From positions 1-36,787 of the IMG/VR virus record IMGVR_UViG_3300047666_000417: a DNA stretch of 36,787 bases; one strand, 5' to 3'. Positions 16,745 through 24,856 of the stretch are shown piece after piece. The position numbers and the translations under genes are program-made. This DNA comes from a virus. Position 1 is the stretch's first letter. Each line of letters starts with the position of its first letter. A model generated the notes under the pieces. The model ran no database searches. It saw only the letters and a program-made list of their open reading frames with translations, and had not been told where the DNA came from.

Positions 16745-17574
16745 TATGCGGTTCTATTTAATGTAATTGATAAAAGAGCTTTACCACCAGCAGTAGTTTT
16801 GGCTGTAACAAACTGTAATACTTCGCCAGCATTATAAGTATTACCACTAGTGATAGTTAATGCACTTGTTGTGTTTAGTGCCGTTGATGCTGATATAGAA
16901 ACATTAGTAGGTGTTGTCGATCCTCCATTTACTTTAGGAGTTATAGTTCCAGCATCCGTACCAGCAAGAGCTTTAGTTACAATATATTTCATCGATGTAA
17001 TTGTACCCTGAAATGGTATTATCACATCATTATTACCTTGTTCTCCTGTTTCAAAAGATACAGGTATTACGATAGTTTCTGTTTTAGCTGATGCTGCTAA
17101 CAAAGAAACGCTTATTGTTGCATCTACAATTTTAGCAGCAGTTATAGTTTTTGCACCTAAACCATCGGCAACAACTGCTCCTGTGCCTATTTTAGCTGCC
17201 GTAATTGCGTCATCTGCAATTTGAGTAGTACCAATATAACCAGTCTCATCTATTTTAGCAAGAAACTTAACTATCCATGCAGAGCCATTGTAATAAGCTT
17301 CTATTGTACCTAACACACTTTCTAGTGCTTCTCGTATAGTTACACCAAGAACTGTTACTGAGTTACCATTAAAATCTAAATCAGCTTCATAATGTATTAT
17401 AATAGAATCTCCTTTAGCGGGAGTTCCTGAAGCGGTTACAGATAAATTACCTGTGAGAGTAACAGCAGCAGAAGTGTAAAATCTATGAAAATCTGCATAG
17501 TCAGTAAGGTCTATAGCAATACTTGTAGTACCTGCTAGTATTTGGTTTTCTTTATATAGTTTTCTAGTTGCCAT
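16744..17574 (-). CDS. Fibre protein with AAKI repeat linker
   Basis: 276 residues. The N-terminal beta domain (about 1-105) includes FHRFYTSAAVTLTGNLSVTA. A linker carries the phage-fibre repeat IADDAITAAKIGTGAV and then KTITAAKIVDATI (about 118-155). The C-terminal beta domain (about 165-276) starts at IVIPVSFETGEQ. The DDAITAAKI element is widespread in trimeric tail fibres, where it forms the shaft. The C-terminal domain has a pattern like that of the 601-residue fibre tip (FQGTITSMKY, GTITPKVNG, LLSITLNRTA). It couples by one-base overlaps with both neighbours. A fibre or capsid-decorating role is likely; the binding partner is unknown. Confidence 0.65.
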   Translation of the reverse strand: MATRKLYKENQILAGTTSIAIDLTDYADFHRFYTSAAVTLTGNLSVTASGTPAKGDSIIIHYEADLDFNGNSVTVLGVTIREALESVLGTIEAYYNGSAWIVKFLAKIDETGYIGTTQIADDAITAAKIGTGAVVADGLGAKTITAAKIVDATISVSLLAASAKTETIVIPVSFETGEQGNNDVIIPFQGTITSMKYIVTKALAGTDAGTITPKVNGGSTTPTNVSISASTALNTTSALTITSGNTYNAGEVLQFVTAKTTAGGKALLSITLNRTA

Positions 17575-18572
17575 TATGATGTTCTTTTAGTGTAACGTAC
17601 AACGAAGTCATTAAGAGTTATAGCTTCTTGAGTAGTACCTAACGCAAGTATTTGTAATAAGTTTATTTGTGTAAAATCAACACTTGTTAATTTATCCTCA
17701 TTTATTTGTGTGAGAACACTTGTTTTAGAAGAATCTCCTGCTGTTAGATCTTCAGCAACATATATTAATTCTGAAGTAAATAAAGCTTCTGTAGAACTTG
17801 TTCTATATAATCTACCGTTTATACGAACAGACTGAGCTTTATACTTAGAGTTCATAACTCGTTCATCTGTATCAGATAAATAACCTTGATTACCAAAAGA
17901 CATTAACCATATGTCATCTATTAATGGGTCAGCGTCTTGTGTCCTTGTAAGAGTGGCTGAAAAATCTAACATGTCTTCATCAGTTGATAAAGTATTTGCT
18001 GGTATAGGTATACTACCTATAAGTGTAGTTGCTTCACCAGCAGCTACAGTACCAGTAAAAACACCATCTACTACATAAGCACCCTCTCCACTTGTGCCAT
18101 CAGTACCATCTGTACCATCTGTCCCATCAGTACCTTGAGGAGTAAAGCTAATAATTACATTATCATCTGCTGCAAAAGTACCATTAGACATTAGGTTTGA
18201 TATTGTTAATGTATAATGATCTCCTGTATCAACTACACCCGTAAGAGTAGCCATTAAAAAAGTATTAGATTCGTGTTGTTTCCAAACTTTAATTAATCCA
18301 TAATTACTAGAATTGCTAAATGTTGCTAGAAAAGTAGCATGATTAACATTATCTATATTAGTTTCATTTAAATATATCTCTGTTACAGAAGATAGTGTTG
18401 CGTTATTAAAACGCAAGTAATTTACAGCAGGATTAGATAATACAGAAGAAGAATCAAATTTCCACTCTGCTGAAAAACCACCAAACAATCCATCTTGACC
18501 AGCAGAACCAGTAAGATAAGGTAAGGTTATTCCAGAATCACATCCACAAGGGTTTGTTGAGCAATCGCACAT
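17574..18572 (-). CDS. Collagen-like fibre protein with Cys-rich N-terminus
   Basis: 332 residues. It begins MCDCSTNPCGCDSG, five cysteines within 14 residues, very unlike the rest of the protein. Residues about 146-160 are Gly-X-Y triplets (GTDGTDGTDGTDGTSG), encoded by a short 9-nt-based DNA repeat near 18095-18133. This marks a collagen-like trimeric shaft. The C-terminal half is beta-rich, with the segment DIWLMSFGNQGYLSDTDERV. The N-terminus ahead of the shaft probably attaches to the virion, and the Cys cluster may bind metal or form disulfides. The preceding gene ends in the similar motif PCGCN, so the two proteins may use the same chemistry. Confidence 0.65.
   Translation of the reverse strand: MCDCSTNPCGCDSGITLPYLTGSAGQDGLFGGFSAEWKFDSSSVLSNPAVNYLRFNNATLSSVTEIYLNETNIDNVNHATFLATFSNSSNYGLIKVWKQHESNTFLMATLTGVVDTGDHYTLTISNLMSNGTFAADDNVIISFTPQGTDGTDGTDGTDGTSGEGAYVVDGVFTGTVAAGEATTLIGSIPIPANTLSTDEDMLDFSATLTRTQDADPLIDDIWLMSFGNQGYLSDTDERVMNSKYKAQSVRINGRLYRTSSTEALFTSELIYVAEDLTAGDSSKTSVLTQINEDKLTSVDFTQINLLQILALGTTQEAITLNDFVVRYTKRTS
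18095..18133 (-). repeat. Short 9-nt tandem repeat encoding the collagen-like GTD triplets
   Basis: About four imperfect copies of a 9-nt unit (GGTACAGAT-type on the minus strand) encode GTDGTDGTDGTDG. Such tracts can change length by slippage and so vary fibre length. Confidence 0.6.
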
Positions 18573-18578
18573 AAGTTC

Positions 18579-19148
18579 TTAGTTACACCCACAAGGGCTA
18601 TATTTACAAAAATCAGTTAATAGAGCTAGTATTTCATCAGCTTTTGCCTTATCTACAGTACTAGCTGCTGAAGATAATGCTTTTTCCCAAGCTTTTGCTT
18701 TTAGTAAGTCTTTATAATACTCGTCGTTTTTAGGGTTTTCCTGTACGAGTTTTACAAATTTGGAAATACAACATTTAACGCTTGGATAGAAATACTTTTC
18801 TACACATGCTGTATAAGTGGTTGATGCTGTTTTAACAGTGTATAAAACTTTATAATAACCATCTATAATTGTTATACCATTTCCAACACCTAGTTCAGTA
18901 AAAGTAATTTGACCTGTTACTGGGTCTGGTATTTGAGATAAAACATTTATAATAGTAGAAGACCCTGACGGGTCTGTTACAGTTAAATTAGCTTCTGTTA
19001 AGTTTGAGGCTTCTATAGTGGAAGCATCTTCCCATCCTGTTGTATTATCTGTAGCGTCATATACATCAGTTGAGTCTGTAACGTGCAGTTCATACACATC
19101 ACTTGAATTTTTTATTAAACAATAAGTTATAGTAGGTACAAAAGCCAT
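18579..19148 (-). CDS. Virion-associated protein with Ig-like part and CGC C-terminus
   Basis: 189 residues. The first about 115 residues look like one beta sandwich: EASNLTEANLTVTDPSGSST, then ITIIDGYYKVLYTVKT. A helical tail follows (LLKAKAWEKALSSAASTVDK), ending FCKYSPCGCN. Seven cysteines lie near the C-terminus, two of them adjacent (KCCISKF). The next gene begins with a similar NPCGCD motif. It is the first gene after the strong hairpin at 19165-19190 and heads the fibre cluster. I do not recognise the family; a capsid- or tail-attached appendage base is a reasonable guess from its neighbours. Confidence 0.6.
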   Translation of the reverse strand: MAFVPTITYCLIKNSSDVYELHVTDSTDVYDATDNTTGWEDASTIEASNLTEANLTVTDPSGSSTIINVLSQIPDPVTGQITFTELGVGNGITIIDGYYKVLYTVKTASTTYTACVEKYFYPSVKCCISKFVKLVQENPKNDEYYKDLLKAKAWEKALSSAASTVDKAKADEILALLTDFCKYSPCGCN

Positions 19149-19164
19149 GATTAAAAGTATAATA

Positions 19165-19190
19165 AAAAGGGGAGAATCAACTCCCCTTTT
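19165..19190 (-). terminator. Intrinsic terminator after the 418-residue structural gene
   Basis: A 10-bp stem (AAAAGGGGAG / CTCCCCTTTT) with a 6-nt loop. The A/T flanks make a T run on either strand, so it could work in both directions. It separates the head and connector genes from the fibre genes. The minus-strand sequence after it (TACTTTTA just before the ATG at 19148) resembles a -7 box lacking its final G, so the fibre cluster may have a weak promoter here. Confidence 0.75.
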
Positions 19191-19201
19191 TAAGTGAATA
19201 A

Positions 19202-20458
19202 TTATGCGAAAGACGCAGTAGTACCAGTTATGGTATTAAGTAGCGTCAACAATGTACTAACTTGTCCAGAGGCTGCCCAACTTGAATCAGCAGCACCATC
19301 ACCTAGATAGATTACACACTCTTTATTAGAAATTGGTTGAGCACCAATCCCAGAAACAAAGTGTGATTCTTGCCAAGCAATATTTAAACTACCATAATAG
19401 GTAGTGCCTGTTAAGTCTGTATCAATTGTTGCACGAAACATGTGATCTTTTCGGTATTTATTACCATTGACTGATTCACCAAAATATTCCATTTTAGCTA
19501 CTTCTTCAAAGTTACCTTTACCTTCAGAAGGTGCAGTAACAGAAGTCAGTGTAGAATTACCAAATTTATCCAATTGTGTGTTCCAACGAACTTTACGAAA
19601 AAGACCTGGTTTAGTTGCATCAAACTTACGCTTGATACCTGATAAACGAATACCACAAGCAACACCAGCTACAGAAGCAGCAGTATATGCAATAGCATCT
19701 TGGTCAGAAGCAGAAGCCCCTTGATATGGCATGTGTACACGTACAGAAGTTGAAGAGATTACCTCAACTACTTCATATCCGATTTGAGCAACGTTGTCTA
19801 GGACAATTACTTCACCAACAAGTGGTATTTCAGCCCATGCTATAGTACCTTCATTGAAGATATCAGAATTTTTAACAACATCAACTTCATTAGAACCTGC
19901 TGTCGTAAGAGAAATACCTTCAGTAGCTGAAGCTATATCTAGTATACAAGTTGCTTGTACATCACGCTCGTAACGTTTACGTACGTTATCATTAACATTA
20001 ACAGAAACATTCTTAGATACTTCCCATTGTGTAGCAGATGAATCTGATACATATGTTCCGTGAATTATATCCTGTTGAGCAAAACCAATACGATTAGTTT
20101 CAATCAAGTTAAGACGTAAAAAATAAGAATTACTGTTAGTCGCTGTTATAACACCTGTGGTGCCATTAAAGCCTACATCAGTTACTTGTTCAGTCTCGTT
20201 ATAATGACGAGCACCTTTGTAATAACGAATTCCCCCTGAAGGGTCAATTAGATCAGTTACTCTTGGAGAAAGACCAGTACCTCTACCTTGTACAATGCGG
20301 AACTTTTGATTCAGCGCATCAGTAGATGTAGTAATTACAACTCCAAATGCATCAACAAGGGCAACTTGACCAGCAGCCATTCCTGTTATGTTAGTAGCTG
20401 ATGTATAGGCTTGGTTGCCTCCAATCATTACTGAACGTATGTTTTTATTAGTAAACAT
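19202..20458 (-). CDS. Virion structural protein (418 aa), unrecognised
   Basis: 418 residues. The composition is typical of virion proteins: many short strands, Ala/Thr/Ser/Gly-rich, no cysteine clusters. The start is MFTNKNIRSVMIGGNQAYTS. Notable segments are GKARHYNE-like 'KGARHYNETEQ' (about 81-91), ERDVQATCILDIASATEG (about 164-181), and VVVLDN-type strands in the middle (EVIVLDNVAQIGYEVVEVIS). It lies after the MCP and two connector-like genes, and an efficient terminator follows immediately. A separate 3' end suggests that it is made in quantity. It could be a capsid auxiliary or tail tube protein; I cannot decide between these. Confidence 0.6.
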   Translation of the reverse strand: MFTNKNIRSVMIGGNQAYTSATNITGMAAGQVALVDAFGVVITTSTDALNQKFRIVQGRGTGLSPRVTDLIDPSGGIRYYKGARHYNETEQVTDVGFNGTTGVITATNSNSYFLRLNLIETNRIGFAQQDIIHGTYVSDSSATQWEVSKNVSVNVNDNVRKRYERDVQATCILDIASATEGISLTTAGSNEVDVVKNSDIFNEGTIAWAEIPLVGEVIVLDNVAQIGYEVVEVISSTSVRVHMPYQGASASDQDAIAYTAASVAGVACGIRLSGIKRKFDATKPGLFRKVRWNTQLDKFGNSTLTSVTAPSEGKGNFEEVAKMEYFGESVNGNKYRKDHMFRATIDTDLTGTTYYGSLNIAWQESHFVSGIGAQPISNKECVIYLGDGAADSSWAASGQVSTLLTLLNTITGTTASFA

Positions 20459-20491
20459 AGTATTTATTATTTATATTAATTAAACATTTAT

Positions 20492-21175
20492 TTATTCCGC
20501 TCGTTCGCCTAACTGTGCGTGTGTTTGGCTTCGAGGTTCTTGTTGGTTCTCCAACGCTGTTGTAACTGCTATATTGACTATCTCTCTATGTGTCATAGAG
20601 TTTAGTTCTGATGTCACACCACCATCAATATCTATATCAGTTAATTGTTTTATGTATCTTAAATTATAATTTGTAATAGTGTATTCACCATTAGTTATAA
20701 CTTCATGTCTAGCTTGACCATTTAAAGGAGTAGCCTCTAATCGCCAAAGTTTATTAGAACTTGGTTTTTTAAAAGGATTCTCATTGTTCCCAAAATAAGT
20801 GTCTTGTGTAACAGGAACTACTTTTTTTTGTTTACCACAGTTATCAGAGGTTTGTACCCATTCTACTGTAGTTAACCAATGGTTAGAAGGTAAGTCAAAA
20901 ATAATACTATTAGTAGATATAACATCTGTTTGATCTGCTGAAATAACACATTGTGATTGTCTACCAATTGCAGCTAAATCTTTACGGCGTTTTTCAGTTT
21001 CCTCAAACCCTTCCTGATATTTATTACCCATAGGATGATAGTGTTGCTTAACAAACATCTCTTGTGCTTCGCTAAGAAATTGACTTATCTCTGAGTTAAT
21101 GAATCCAGGAGCGGCAAAGTTAGCTACTTTATCGTAGCCAACTAAGAACTCCGTTTTTAATTCTGCTGCTGTCAT
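20492..21175 (-). CDS. Head-tail connector-like structural protein
   Basis: 227 residues. The N-terminal helices (MTAAELKTEFLVGYDKVANF, then EISQFLSEAQEMFVKQHY) resemble adaptor proteins that dock under a portal. A beta region with DLPSNHWLTTVEWVQ follows (about 93-107). RRKDLAAIGRQSQ is basic. The C-terminal helix HREIVNIAVTTALENQQEPR (about 196-215) is the usual final element of gp6-like adaptors. It overlaps the stop of the preceding gene by one base. The crAss-like order MCP - unknown - adaptor fits. Precise identity is uncertain because several ring proteins share this plan. Confidence 0.55.
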   Translation of the reverse strand: MTAAELKTEFLVGYDKVANFAAPGFINSEISQFLSEAQEMFVKQHYHPMGNKYQEGFEETEKRRKDLAAIGRQSQCVISADQTDVISTNSIIFDLPSNHWLTTVEWVQTSDNCGKQKKVVPVTQDTYFGNNENPFKKPSSNKLWRLEATPLNGQARHEVITNGEYTITNYNLRYIKQLTDIDIDGGVTSELNSMTHREIVNIAVTTALENQQEPRSQTHAQLGERAE

Positions 21176-22032
21176 TATTTAGAACCTTCTATTTGACTTT
21201 TAATCTTCATATACATATCACTGTTAATTCCATTAGGATCTAACTCCGTTATGATTTGTGTAATACTATACACATCATCAGGTTCGCCAGCAATTGCATA
21301 TTTATTTTTTCCTGTCTTTGCAATAGCACCTACTTCTAAAGCATCTTCAATAAAGCATCTCATATCAAAATTATCATCTTTGATAATTTGAATAAACTTA
21401 TTAGGGTTTAATTCAACTACTTTTTTAACCTCTGCTTTTAAGAAGTCAGTTTTTGCATTTTTAGGTACAGATTTCTCTGAGTAAATTTTCAAAACATTAC
21501 GCATTTTATTATGGCTGTTTTGAATAGCACCAAATTCCATCCACACTGACTGCATTAATTCAGCCTCTCGTGCTTCTGTTGCCACTTCGTGATCTACATC
21601 TACCATCATCCATCTTGCTGAAGGGATATTTAATCTATCCTCAAATGAAGGAGCAATAAGCTCTTTATTTGTTAGCAAAACTTTATACCTAATATATTGG
21701 TCAGGGTCAGATAAATCTAAAAGAGTTTCATCTTTGTCTAGCTTTACATAATAGCGTGACCAAAAGTTTTCTTTGGGTGCTTTGTAAATACTTAGGTCAC
21801 CTTCTTTTTTAGCTAATTTTTTTTCTAAAAAGAGAGCTTCATCATCCGTTAAGGGATTCATTAGTTGACCAGTTTGACCATTTCTAGGTATTGATAAAGG
21901 CATTGATGTGCCTGTAAACATAAATTCTCCATCGTGCCCTTTACCTAACCATGAGCTTCGACGAATAATTGGCAACACTTTTACTTTGCGGTTTGGTAAG
22001 CTAAAAGTATCGTTCTTCTCCATTGTATCCAT
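21175..22032 (-). CDS. Conserved protein following the capsid gene (crAss/Bacteroidota phage type)
   Basis: 285 residues with no transmembrane segment. Residues about 60-105 (NPLTDDEALFLEKKLAKKEG, then DLSIYKAPKENFWSRYYVKL) form a pattern I have seen directly downstream of the capsid gene in Bacteroidota phages; its function is not known to me. The middle carries SDPDQYIRYKVLLTNKELIA. The C-terminal half is helical and charged. The gene begins after the MCP terminator and overlaps the connector-like gene by one base. A role in capsid completion or assembly is likely from position only. Confidence 0.55.
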   Translation of the reverse strand: MDTMEKNDTFSLPNRKVKVLPIIRRSSWLGKGHDGEFMFTGTSMPLSIPRNGQTGQLMNPLTDDEALFLEKKLAKKEGDLSIYKAPKENFWSRYYVKLDKDETLLDLSDPDQYIRYKVLLTNKELIAPSFEDRLNIPSARWMMVDVDHEVATEAREAELMQSVWMEFGAIQNSHNKMRNVLKIYSEKSVPKNAKTDFLKAEVKKVVELNPNKFIQIIKDDNFDMRCFIEDALEVGAIAKTGKNKYAIAGEPDDVYSITQIITELDPNGINSDMYMKIKSQIEGSK

Positions 22033-22048
22033 TTTGTTTCTTTTTTAA

Positions 22049-22078
22049 AACCTTCCTGCATTATTATACAGGAAGGTT
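22049..22078 (-). terminator. Intrinsic terminator after the major capsid gene
   Basis: A 10-bp perfect stem (AACCTTCCTG / CAGGAAGGTT) with a 10-nt loop, followed on the minus strand by a short T run. It lies 13 nt past the capsid stop. It should limit read-through into the following genes and give the capsid mRNA a protected 3' end, consistent with the need for more capsid protein than connector. Confidence 0.75.
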
Positions 22079-22090
22079 AATTATTATTTA

Positions 22091-23575
22091 TTAATATACT
22101 ACTCCTACTTCAGAAAGTAAGTTAGGAATTAAAGCTGCACAACGTGTTGGGTCAGTTACCTTAGCACCACAAGTTGTCATACGGTGGAATTCATATCCAT
22201 CCACACTATGAGCTGCCATTGACATTTTAGCGTCTGGAGAATACGGGTTACGTAGTCCAGGAATATATGCCATTACCTCTCCGTTACTTTTAGCTAAACA
22301 TTTCTGAATGTTAGCTTCACCATTAGATGTACCTACATCCAAGATGTCATAACGATAAGATTCAGCCAAACCTCCGTCTGGGTGATAAATCTTATTACGA
22401 GTTGGGTTGTCATTCATTGGCTCGTGAGAAAGGGTTACTTTCACACCTTGAGGTCCCATGAATTCAAGGAATTGTCCTTTATAGCCAAGAGTATTACCCT
22501 TACCACTATAAACACGCTCTGTTACTTGTAACGGAGTATACAATGCACTGTAATCTTCTAGAGACTCAGAGAATTGATACATACCCCACTCTCCTGTACG
22601 GAAGATAAACTCACGTTCATCACGAGTAAGACGGTTTACAGAAAGGTCAAGTAAAATAGTTGTCATCCAACGAATATCAAACGTATTGTAATACGCTGTG
22701 TTAGAAGATTCCATTTGTTGACGAATACCAGCACCCTGCTTAATTTCGTATCCTGATTTACCCTTAGCAGTATATGTTCCATCTTCATTACGGTTAGAAA
22801 CAGCAAACATCAAAAGACGAGATTTCATCTCTTTAAACTGTTGCTCAAACTCCCAGTCTGCATATTGCATCCAAGTAGATTTTGTTTCTAAACCACTATC
22901 ACCCATTACTTGCCAGCTAAATGCAACTGGTTTAGCAATCATGTTACCTGGACGTACGTCTTGCATACGGATCGAGGTAAAAGTGTTAATCATAGAGAAC
23001 GGAGAAGTGTAGTTAACTTCACCACCTTTAACAGATAGTGTGCGTTCTACAATACTGAAGTCACGAGAGAATTTCTTACCTGCAACTAATTCACCATAAG
23101 GAACAAACAACGTGCTGTCTTTAGTGAGTAATTCGCATTCGTAATGAACTTCAGTACCAACCTGAGCTGGTGCATCTATAATACGAATTTGGTAACGCTC
23201 ATTCTTTTCACCAACAATTACGTCAGTATCTGAGAAAAAGTCCTCGTTAAATACAAGAGTAAATCTTGCACCAGCTAAACCAGCCTGACTAGCAGACGTT
23301 ATAGCTGTACCATCAATTTCAGCACGCACAATAGGAATATTCTTACGTGAGTGCCCTTGAAGCCTCCAACGGAAGTCTTCGTCTGAATCGAAATATTTAA
23401 CTCCAAACTGAGATAGGAAAGTATCCAAGTCCATACCAGAATTGATCTGATGCAACATTGTGACCAAATCTGATGCTTCTTGTACGTCAATTCCGTAAAT
23501 AGAAGCAATGTGGTTTTCCGTGGTCAATCCAGACCAGTCTGTTGGTAAATATTCCTGTAAAGGAAATGTTGTCAT
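22091..23575 (-). CDS. Major capsid protein (crAss-type HK97 fold)
   Basis: 494 residues, the usual size for crAss-like major capsid proteins. The region AGKKFSRDFSIVERTLSVKG, then GEVNYTSPFSMINTFTSIRM (about 163-203) is the conserved 'K.FS.DFS.VE.TLS.KGGEVNYTSPF.M.N' pattern of that family. QGVKVTLSHEPMNDN and the Cys pair near CGAKVTDPTRCA lie toward the C-terminus. It forms the icosahedral shell. It is preceded by the scaffold gene (12-nt gap) and followed by a terminator. No N-terminal delta domain is evident inside the protein; the separate acidic protein upstream fits the scaffold role. Confidence 0.88.
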   Translation of the reverse strand: MTTFPLQEYLPTDWSGLTTENHIASIYGIDVQEASDLVTMLHQINSGMDLDTFLSQFGVKYFDSDEDFRWRLQGHSRKNIPIVRAEIDGTAITSASQAGLAGARFTLVFNEDFFSDTDVIVGEKNERYQIRIIDAPAQVGTEVHYECELLTKDSTLFVPYGELVAGKKFSRDFSIVERTLSVKGGEVNYTSPFSMINTFTSIRMQDVRPGNMIAKPVAFSWQVMGDSGLETKSTWMQYADWEFEQQFKEMKSRLLMFAVSNRNEDGTYTAKGKSGYEIKQGAGIRQQMESSNTAYYNTFDIRWMTTILLDLSVNRLTRDEREFIFRTGEWGMYQFSESLEDYSALYTPLQVTERVYSGKGNTLGYKGQFLEFMGPQGVKVTLSHEPMNDNPTRNKIYHPDGGLAESYRYDILDVGTSNGEANIQKCLAKSNGEVMAYIPGLRNPYSPDAKMSMAAHSVDGYEFHRMTTCGAKVTDPTRCAALIPNLLSEVGVVY

Positions 23576-23587
23576 TTTATTTTGTTT

Positions 23588-24772
23588 TTATCGTTTATTT
23601 AAATCTTGTTTCAGTTGATTAAACGAAGCAAGAATATCTTTTGAGGTTTTGTTACCTTCTTCTGGTGAATATACTGGTGATCTACCACTAGTAGGTGCAG
23701 AAGTACTTAACGCTTTCTCTAAATCTTTAACCGCTTGTGATTTAGCTGAGGAGATTAAACCATCCCACTTATCATCAAAAACACCTAGCTCATTAAGATA
23801 ATGTAATTTAATCTCAAAGCTAACGGGATCTTTTTGTCTTTTAACAGCGACTGCATTCATAGGTGCTCCTGTATTAGGGTCTTTTGAAACTGCTGTTGTA
23901 ATACTTTTAAATAATTTTTCTTTAGTATTATCATTAAGAGGTTTACCAGGAACTATTTCGTTTGTAGAATAAACCTTCTCTTTAAGACCTTCTATCTGTG
24001 CTTTAGCTGAATCAGAATATTGTTGTCTTGCAACATCGGCCTCTTGTTTTAGTCTTTCTTTTGTTGAAACATAGTTATCTTGTAACTTGGTAGCATAAGA
24101 ATTAGCCTTGTCAGATAACTTACTAGTGTCTTCAAAGTATTCAATCTGGTCTTCTATATCTTGTTCCGACATATCAGTACTTTCAGATAAGTACATTTTA
24201 ATAGCTTGTTTTTGCAAATCAACATTATCCTCTAATTTGTGTGGGACAAAGTCTTTTATATTTGCTTTTTTAGCAACTTCTTTAACAGTATTGAAATCAA
24301 CACCTTTATCTAGCATGTCAATAAACTCCCTAGTCTCTGGTGTATATCTAGATAAATCTTCATTCCTACGTTGATCTACATTGTATTTAATTGCATTTTC
24401 AATACCTTTTGTAAAATCATCAATTGAATCAAAATTTAAATCTTCTGTTATTTCGTCGAAAAAAATACCCTGCTCCTTTAGAACATTAGCAAATGAAGCA
24501 AATGGAGAAGAAGCGTCTTTAGTTTCTTTGGGAGCAGGGATTTTTGTTCCTTCAGGTTGCACTTCTACTGGTCTAGCACTTGCGTTGCTAATTGTAAATG
24601 GTTTTTTTAATAAGTCTACGTCACCTTCATCAGGTACAATAGGCTCTTCAGTTTTTATTTCTTCTACTACAGGAGGTTCTGGTTGTGCTTTAGGGATTTC
24701 AAATGCTTTTGATGTATCTCCTAAAATCAACTTGTCTAAACCGAGTCCTGTATTGCTTCCATTATCACTCAT
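23588..24772 (-). CDS. Scaffolding-like protein
   Basis: 394 residues, acidic. The first about 105 residues are Pro/Glu/Ser-rich and look disordered (PPVVEEIKTEEPIVPDEGD). Helical coiled-coil stretches follow, for example MSEQDIEDQIEYFEDTSKLS and TKERLKQEADVARQQYSDSA. The basic C-terminus ends in SFNQLKQDLNKR. Position between portal and capsid, high charge and a helical rod are the hallmarks of scaffolding proteins, which direct capsid assembly through a basic C-terminal helix. No protease triad is visible. A possible promoter overlaps the gap upstream. Confidence 0.7.
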   Translation of the reverse strand: MSDNGSNTGLGLDKLILGDTSKAFEIPKAQPEPPVVEEIKTEEPIVPDEGDVDLLKKPFTISNASARPVEVQPEGTKIPAPKETKDASSPFASFANVLKEQGIFFDEITEDLNFDSIDDFTKGIENAIKYNVDQRRNEDLSRYTPETREFIDMLDKGVDFNTVKEVAKKANIKDFVPHKLEDNVDLQKQAIKMYLSESTDMSEQDIEDQIEYFEDTSKLSDKANSYATKLQDNYVSTKERLKQEADVARQQYSDSAKAQIEGLKEKVYSTNEIVPGKPLNDNTKEKLFKSITTAVSKDPNTGAPMNAVAVKRQKDPVSFEIKLHYLNELGVFDDKWDGLISSAKSQAVKDLEKALSTSAPTSGRSPVYSPEEGNKTSKDILASFNQLKQDLNKR

Positions 24773-24778
24773 TTTTTA

Positions 24779-24809
24779 CAAATTTATAAATTTTTATTAA
24801 TATAGCTAA
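24779..24809 (-). promoter_or_regulatory. Probable promoter for scaffold and capsid genes
   Basis: TAAATTTG (24786-24779 on the minus strand) matches TAnnTTTG and ends 6 nt before the scaffold ATG at 24772. The upstream element is imperfect: TTAG at 24809-24806 with 19-nt spacing. A 19-nt palindrome (TCTAACAA / TTGTTAGA, 24816-24834) lies next to it and may be an operator or a weak hairpin after the portal gene. Confidence 0.5.
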
Positions 24810-24856
24810 GTAATTTCTAACAATTGTTGTTAGATAATTTTTACAATTATCGCACT

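Noticed and set aside
24816-24834. Palindromic hairpin TCTAACAA/TTGTTAGA between portal and scaffold as a terminator
   Set aside because: No T run follows it on the minus strand; kept only as a possible operator beside the scaffold promoter.
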